NCBI GenBank assembly: GCA_018712465.1
Contig: DVGY01000129.1
Location: forward strand, 1 to 17,207
Length of the DNA stretch: 17,207 nt
Origin: Candidatus Egerieicola pullicola
Lineage (GTDB): Bacteria; Bacillota; Clostridia; Oscillospirales; Ruminococcaceae
Reading direction: 5' to 3'
The stretch's first letter is position 1; each line of letters starts with the position of its first letter. The notes below the pieces were generated by a model, which saw only the letters and a list, made by a program, of their open reading frames with translations, did not search any database and was not told where the DNA came from. Position numbers and translations under genes: made by a program. This document shows, one piece after another, positions 13,393-17,207 of the stretch.

Positions 13393-13421
13393 ATTATATA
13401 CGGTATTCCGAAAACTGACAA
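13393..13421 (-). promoter_or_regulatory. rsmE promoter
   Basis: On the minus strand TTGTCA (13416-13421), 17-base spacer, perfect TATAAT (13393-13398). The leader to the ATG would be about 95 bases and includes the AAACCG/CGGTTT hairpin. Confidence 0.7.
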
Positions 13422-13473
13422 TAGTTTCTCTCTTTTTCCGGGCATACTAACCAGGCGAGGGAGGAATTTTTGG

Positions 13474-13899
13474 ATGCAAAAACTCAAAGAACAGCTCACC
13501 GTCTTTGCCACTGGTGCGGCAGGTTATCCCATCATTGAATTGATCTGGCGGCAATCCACTCACTGGAGCATGACCCTGGCAGGAGGCACCTGCCTGCTGC
13601 TGCTGTACAACCTCTATGGAAAATTCACCAAACTCTCCTTAGGGCTGAAATGTCTGCTGGGCAGCGGCGTCATCACCGCCGTAGAGTTTGTGGCCGGACT
13701 GATCGTAAACTGCTGGCAAAACTGGAATGTGTGGGATTATTCCTGCTTTAAATTCCACTTTATGGGGCAGATTTGCCTGGTTTATTCGGTACTGTGGGGC
13801 TTTCTTTGCCTGCCGGTCAGCGGGCTTTGCAAGGCGATGCGCAAGCGCCTGCACAGCGAACCGAAAAAACTGTTGAAAGGCAAAAAAGCCTGGGGATAA
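13474..13899 (+). CDS. CmpB-like small integral membrane protein (putative ABC-transporter type IV family)
   Basis: A 141-residue membrane protein resembling the PF06541 (CmpB) family, called putative type IV ABC-transporter permeases although the role is not established. There are about four membrane helices (roughly 8-25, 32-50, 57-80 and 96-120) and a basic C-terminal tail rich in Lys. Family-like features are Glu71 in the third helix (AVEFVAGL), NVWDYS at 85-90, and the GQICLVYSVLWGFL segment at 98-111. GAGGGAGG is about 9 bases before the ATG. No ATPase gene is adjacent, so the transporter label should be read with caution. A GNAT gene follows 87 bases later with its own likely promoter. 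Confidence 0.7.
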   Translation: MQKLKEQLTVFATGAAGYPIIELIWRQSTHWSMTLAGGTCLLLLYNLYGKFTKLSLGLKCLLGSGVITAVEFVAGLIVNCWQNWNVWDYSCFKFHFMGQICLVYSVLWGFLCLPVSGLCKAMRKRLHSEPKKLLKGKKAWG

Positions 13900-13908
13900 A
13901 GGGAACAG

Positions 13909-13937
13909 TGTACAAACCCTTTTTGCTGTGTTATACT
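13909..13937 (+). promoter_or_regulatory. Probable promoter of the GNAT gene
   Basis: TGTACA (13909-13914), 17-base spacer, TATACT (13932-13937), about 50 bases before the start codon. Confidence 0.5.
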
Positions 13938-13986
13938 GAAAGAAAGGTTTTCAACCATTTCATTTTACACAGAAAGAAGGATGTTT

Positions 13987-14490
13987 ATGCAATCCGTTTC
14001 TTTGCTCCCTGCGGATACCCCTGCCCTGCTGGCAGACACCGCAAAACTGGCCGGCGACATTTGGCGGGAATACTTTCCCGGGATCATCTCCCCGGATCAG
14101 GTGGAGTATATGGTGGACAAGTTCCAATCTCTCCCCGCCATGGAGGAGCAAATTCAGCATCACGGCTACACCTACTACCAAATCCGCTTAGGCGATACCC
14201 TGCTGGGCTACACCGGGGTCTGCCCGGAGGGTGAGGGCTTATTTTTAAGCAAGCTTTACCTGAAAAAGGAATACCGGGGCAAAGGCTATGCAGGAGAGGC
14301 CTTCCGCAAATTAGTAGATCTTTGCCAAAAACAGGGGTACCGGTTTATCCGCCTGACCTGTAACAAAGGCAACACCCATTCTTTGGAGGTGTACCGCCAC
14401 TGGGGGTTTGTTCAAACCGACGCAGTGGAAACCGACATCGGAAGCGGCTTTGTCATGGACGATTATATTATGACCTATACCGTCAAATAA
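13987..14490 (+). CDS. GNAT-family N-acetyltransferase
   Basis: A 167-residue acyl-CoA-dependent acetyltransferase of the GNAT fold. The acetyl-CoA binding motif A is clear: LFLSKLYLKKEYRGKGYAGE, with the R-G-K-G-Y-A loop at 97-102. Motif B follows with ITLTC-like strand RFIRLTCNKGNTHSLEVYRHWGF, where Asn and the YxxxGF end are typical. The substrate cannot be predicted; small molecules, peptides or ribosomal proteins are all possible. I prefer the ATG at 13987 because AGAAGG (13975-13980) ends 6 bases before it; the ATG at 13981 directly abuts that site and would add only two residues. A strong terminator follows. Confidence 0.85.
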   Translation: MQSVSLLPADTPALLADTAKLAGDIWREYFPGIISPDQVEYMVDKFQSLPAMEEQIQHHGYTYYQIRLGDTLLGYTGVCPEGEGLFLSKLYLKKEYRGKGYAGEAFRKLVDLCQKQGYRFIRLTCNKGNTHSLEVYRHWGFVQTDAVETDIGSGFVMDDYIMTYTVK

Positions 14491-14502
14491 TTGCATAAAA
14501 AC

Positions 14503-14545
14503 ACAGCGAGGACTTCCCTTGAGTGGGACTGTCCCCGCTGTTTTT
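14503..14545 (+). terminator. Bidirectional terminator between the GNAT gene and malQ
   Basis: ACAGCG (14503-14508) pairs with CGCTGT (14536-14541) and GGAC (14510-14513) with GTCC (14531-14534), separated by one mismatch. TTTTT follows on the plus strand; ATAAAAAC before the stem gives a T-tract for the convergent malQ. Confidence 0.8.
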
Positions 14546-14560
14546 CTTTGCAAAAACAGA

Positions 14561-16033
14561 TTAACCCCGGCGGTGGTACAGCTCCACCATTTCCCGGATA
14601 TCTTCACTTAAAATTTCGTCGGCAGCGCCTTCTTCCATTCGCCATTCCCAGTTGCTGCCCACGGTGCTGGGAGTGTTCATCCGGCAGTCGGTGTCCAGCA
14701 GCAGATAATCCTGCATGGGAATGATGCAGAGATCCGCCACGCTTTGGAAAGCCGCCCGGATAAAGCCCCAGGAATAGCTTTCTTCGTGGCTCAGATTCAA
14801 GTACCGCCGGGCATACTCCACCTCATGTTCCGGAGCGCTGTTCAGCCAGCCGATGAGAGTGTCGTTGTCATGAGTGCCGGTATAGACCACACAATTTTTG
14901 ATATGGTTGTGAGGCAAAAAAGCATTGTCCGAACCATCAAAGGCAAATTCCAACACCTTCATGCCGGGATAGCCGGAATCCTTCAGCAGCTTTTCCACCC
15001 CGGGAGTCATCACGCCAAGATCTTCAGCTACAATCTCCAGATCTCCCAGCTTCTTGTGGAGCTGGCGGAAGAACTGGATCCCGGGGCCCTTCTTCCATTC
15101 CCCGTTGATGGCAGTTTCTTCCTCGGCAGGCACCGCCCAGTACTCATCGAATCCCCGGAAATGGTCAATGCGCATCACGTCGTAGGTCAAAAAGGCGCGG
15201 CGGATCCGCTCGTTCCACCAGGCATAGCCGGTTTTCTTGTGTTCCTCCCAGCGGTAACAGGGGTTGCCCCAAAGCTGACCGGTTTCGGAAAAATAGTCCG
15301 GAGGCACTCCCGCCACCAAGCTGGGACGGCCGTCCTCGTCAAAGCAGAACAACTCCGGGTGGCTCCAGGTATCGGCACTGTCCCCCGCCACATAGATGGG
15401 AATATCGCCAAATAATTTTACTCCATGATCGTTGGCATATTTTTTCAGCTTAGAAAATTGGGCAAAGAAGATGTACTGCATCCAAAGCTGAAAATCAATC
15501 TCCTCTTTCAGCTTTACCTTGGCTTCTGCCAGGGCTTCCGGTTCCCGGAGACGGAGAGAGTCTTCCCAATCATACCACTGGACCATATCCTGATCCTGTT
15601 TGATGGCCATAAATAAGGCGTAATCCTCTGCCCAGTCCTTATTTTCTTTGTAAAATGCCTGATAGGCTTTGCCTGGCTTATCCCGGAGAAAAGCTTTTTT
15701 CAATAAAGGAAGCTTTTCGTTGTACATGGCGTCAAAATCCACCTTACAGGGATCGTCCCCCCAAAGGTGAGCTTCACACTCTTCCTGGGTCAGCAAGCCT
15801 TCTTCCACCAGCAAATCCAAATCAATGAGATAGGGATTGCCTGCAAAGGTGGAATAGGAGGAGTAAGGGCTGTTGCCATAGCTGGTAGGGCCGATGGGGA
15901 GAATCTGCCAATACCGCTGACCGGACTTTTCCAAAAAGTCCACAAAGTCATAGGCGGACTGCCCCATAGTGCCGATCCCGTACTTTCCCGGCAGGCTGGT
16001 AATATGCATCAGGATACCGCTTGCACGCTTCAT
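14561..16033 (-). CDS. malQ: 4-alpha-glucanotransferase (amylomaltase, GH77)
   Basis: A 490-residue GH77 enzyme that moves glucan segments between malto-oligosaccharides, releasing glucose and longer chains for phosphorylase. It starts MKRASGILMHITSLPGKYG and keeps the substrate-site segment YGNSPYSSYSTFAGNPYLI (52-70). Catalytic residues are the nucleophile Asp290 in RIDHFRGF, acid/base Glu337 in VAEDLG, and Asp389 in THDND; they match the Thermus amylomaltase spacing (Asp293, Glu340, Asp395) closely. The length is that of the short bacterial/Thermus type, not the roughly 690-residue E. coli form. I chose the ATG at 16033; the GTG ten codons upstream extends the protein without homology. AAGGA is 13 bases upstream, rather far. 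No glycogen phosphorylase gene lies next to it. Confidence 0.93.
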   Translation of the reverse strand: MKRASGILMHITSLPGKYGIGTMGQSAYDFVDFLEKSGQRYWQILPIGPTSYGNSPYSSYSTFAGNPYLIDLDLLVEEGLLTQEECEAHLWGDDPCKVDFDAMYNEKLPLLKKAFLRDKPGKAYQAFYKENKDWAEDYALFMAIKQDQDMVQWYDWEDSLRLREPEALAEAKVKLKEEIDFQLWMQYIFFAQFSKLKKYANDHGVKLFGDIPIYVAGDSADTWSHPELFCFDEDGRPSLVAGVPPDYFSETGQLWGNPCYRWEEHKKTGYAWWNERIRRAFLTYDVMRIDHFRGFDEYWAVPAEEETAINGEWKKGPGIQFFRQLHKKLGDLEIVAEDLGVMTPGVEKLLKDSGYPGMKVLEFAFDGSDNAFLPHNHIKNCVVYTGTHDNDTLIGWLNSAPEHEVEYARRYLNLSHEESYSWGFIRAAFQSVADLCIIPMQDYLLLDTDCRMNTPSTVGSNWEWRMEEGAADEILSEDIREMVELYHRRG

Positions 16034-16102
16034 GAAATGATACCGTTCCTTTCCGACGAACACAGAGAAGTTCCCCGTGTTTTTCTCTAAATAACAGACA
16101 CT

Positions 16103-16131
16103 AGTATACCATTTTTTTGGAGAAAATGCAA
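16103..16131 (-). promoter_or_regulatory. malQ promoter
   Basis: On the minus strand TTGCAT (16126-16131), 17-base spacer, TATACT (16103-16108). The leader is about 63 bases. Confidence 0.55.
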
Positions 16132-16172
16132 ATCCTCCGTGACGCTGTAAAGAAATTTTTCAATTTCCCAAG

Positions 16173-16223
16173 ACAAAAACAGGCAGGCGCCGGAACGAGA
16201 AATACGCTCCTAAAACGCCTGCC
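16173..16223 (-). terminator. Terminator of the alpha/beta hydrolase gene
   Basis: On the minus strand GGCAGGCG pairs with CGCCTGCC (16216-16223 with 16182-16189), with a possible GAG/CTC inner stem, and TGTTTTTGTCTT follows. It begins 20 bases after the stop codon at 16243. Confidence 0.8.
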
Positions 16224-16242
16224 CAATGGATTGGGAGTCGAT

Positions 16243-17205
16243 TTACTTCATTGCTTTGCGGAAGAATTCTTCCATTTTATCAAAGGGAATGATGTCGGTC
16301 CGGTCGTACAGGTCGGTGTGCACCGCGCCGGGAATAATCATCAGTTCTTTGTTGTCGGCATAGGGGTTATCCTTTACCATATTGGCAAAGGCATCCTTGC
16401 TGAAGTAGCAGGAATGAGCCTTTTCCCCATGGATCACCAAAACAGCGCTGCGAATCTCATTGCTGTACTGCAAAATAGGCTGGTTCATAAAGGACATACA
16501 GCCAGTGACATTCCAGCCGCCGTTGGAGTTCAAAGAACGGGGATGATAACCCCGGGGCGTCTTGTAATAATCGTGGTAGTCCTTTACAAAGAAGGGGGCG
16601 TCCTCCGGCAGAGGATCCACCACACCGCCGCCCAGGGCATAGCTTCCGTTTTTATAATCTTCCACCCGCTGGGCGTTAAGAGCCACTTTCTTGTCATAGC
16701 GAGCCTGCTCACTGTCCTCGGCATCGAAGTATCCCTTGGCATTCACCCGGGTCATGTCATACATGGTGGAGGCCACGGTGGCTTTGATCCGAGTATCCAG
16801 CGCCGCCACATTCAAGGCCATGCCGCCCCAGCCGCAGATACCGATGATACCGATCTTTTCCGGGTCTACGTTGTCCTGCACCGACAGGAAGTCCACCGCT
16901 GCCTGGAAGTCTTCGGTGTTGATGTCGGGAGACGCCATATACCGGGGCTGTCCGCCGCTTTCTCCGGTGAAGGAGGGGTCAAAGGCAATGGTCAAAAAGC
17001 CACGCTCCGCCATAATCTGAGCGTAAAGTCCAGAAGCCTGTTCTTTTACGGCGCCAAAGGGACCACAGACGGCAATGGCCGGGAGCTTCTCGGCGGCATT
17101 TTTCGGCGCGTACAGATCGGCCGCCAGAGTGATGCCGTAACGGTTGTGGAAGGTTACCTTGCTGTGATATACCTTTTCGCTTCTGGGGAAGATTTTATCC
17201 CATTC
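16243..17205 (-). CDS. Alpha/beta hydrolase with Cys at the nucleophile elbow (N-terminus outside window)
   Basis: An alpha/beta-hydrolase-fold protein of the dienelactone-hydrolase/acetyl-xylan-esterase-like group, cut by the right edge. The frame stays open to the last base, and the residues before the internal ATG at 17013 (ITLAADLYAPKNAAEKLPAI, then VCGPFGAVKEQ) belong to the same fold, so that ATG is not the start. The nucleophile elbow reads GICGWGG, with Cys (codon TGC at 16836-16834) where most members have Ser. A His candidate lies in PGAVHTDLYD near the end, and VLVIHGEKAHS holds the usual acidic position. The segment YHDYYKTPRGYHPR is recurrent in a large Clostridia/Bacteroidetes subgroup as I recall it. 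The substrate is unknown. Confidence 0.82.
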   Translation of the reverse strand, partial: EWDKIFPRSEKVYHSKVTFHNRYGITLAADLYAPKNAAEKLPAIAVCGPFGAVKEQASGLYAQIMAERGFLTIAFDPSFTGESGGQPRYMASPDINTEDFQAAVDFLSVQDNVDPEKIGIIGICGWGGMALNVAALDTRIKATVASTMYDMTRVNAKGYFDAEDSEQARYDKKVALNAQRVEDYKNGSYALGGGVVDPLPEDAPFFVKDYHDYYKTPRGYHPRSLNSNGGWNVTGCMSFMNQPILQYSNEIRSAVLVIHGEKAHSCYFSKDAFANMVKDNPYADNKELMIIPGAVHTDLYDRTDIIPFDKMEEFFRKAMK

Positions 17206-17207
17206 TT

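Noticed and set aside
13293..13511. Upstream extension of rsmE to 13511
   Set aside because: The extension passes through the TTGTCA-17-TATAAT promoter, and RsmE proteins start at MPRFF-type sequence.

Overview
The window looks like a chromosomal segment of a low-to-mid GC, Gram-positive anaerobe of the Clostridia, most likely an Oscillospiraceae/Ruminococcaceae-type gut bacterium. This is inferred from strong AGGAGG ribosome sites, sigma-A promoters, Firmicutes-style PTS genes with an HPr, a ferredoxin-type aldo/keto reductase, and a cohesin/dockerin-like secreted protein. No phage, plasmid, transposon or CRISPR structure is visible. Most genes lie on the minus strand.

Layout. (1) 3-701, plus: C-terminal part of an ABC-2 type permease, cut by the left edge. 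(2) 758-3191, minus: a two-gene unit made of an aldo/keto reductase with two [4Fe-4S] motifs and a GH32 beta-fructosidase, behind a clear promoter. (3) 3370-4830, minus: a secreted protein with a LamG-like domain, a cohesin-like domain and a dockerin-like tail, with its own promoter and terminator. (4) 5010-10038, minus: a trehalose operon, treB (fused EIIB-EIIC-EIIA), treC (trehalose-6-phosphate hydrolase), an HPr gene and a ROK glucokinase. It is divergent from treR (10254-10973, plus). The 215-bp control region has two promoters and three TreR-like palindromes. (5) 11041-11868, minus: an ADP-ribosylglycohydrolase. (6) 11978-12053, minus: initiator tRNA-fMet with encoded CCA, a promoter and a terminator. 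(7) 12173-13292, minus: a small acidic membrane-anchored protein and the 16S rRNA methyltransferase RsmE. (8) 13474-14490, plus: a CmpB-like membrane protein and a GNAT acetyltransferase. (9) 14561-16033, minus: 4-alpha-glucanotransferase MalQ. (10) 16243-17205, minus: an alpha/beta hydrolase cut by the right edge.

How the genes work together. The trehalose block encodes uptake with phosphorylation of trehalose, its hydrolysis to glucose and glucose-6-phosphate, and rephosphorylation of the free glucose. It also brings its own copy of the general PTS phosphocarrier. That HPr keeps His15 but has Arg where the regulatory Ser46 normally sits, so it should carry phosphate for transport while escaping HPr-kinase control. 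This and the cohesin-plus-dockerin protein with unusual calcium loops are the two observations most worth following. GH32 and MalQ add fructoside and malto-oligosaccharide use, giving the region a carbohydrate-scavenging theme. I do not see a wholly new defence or mobile system here.
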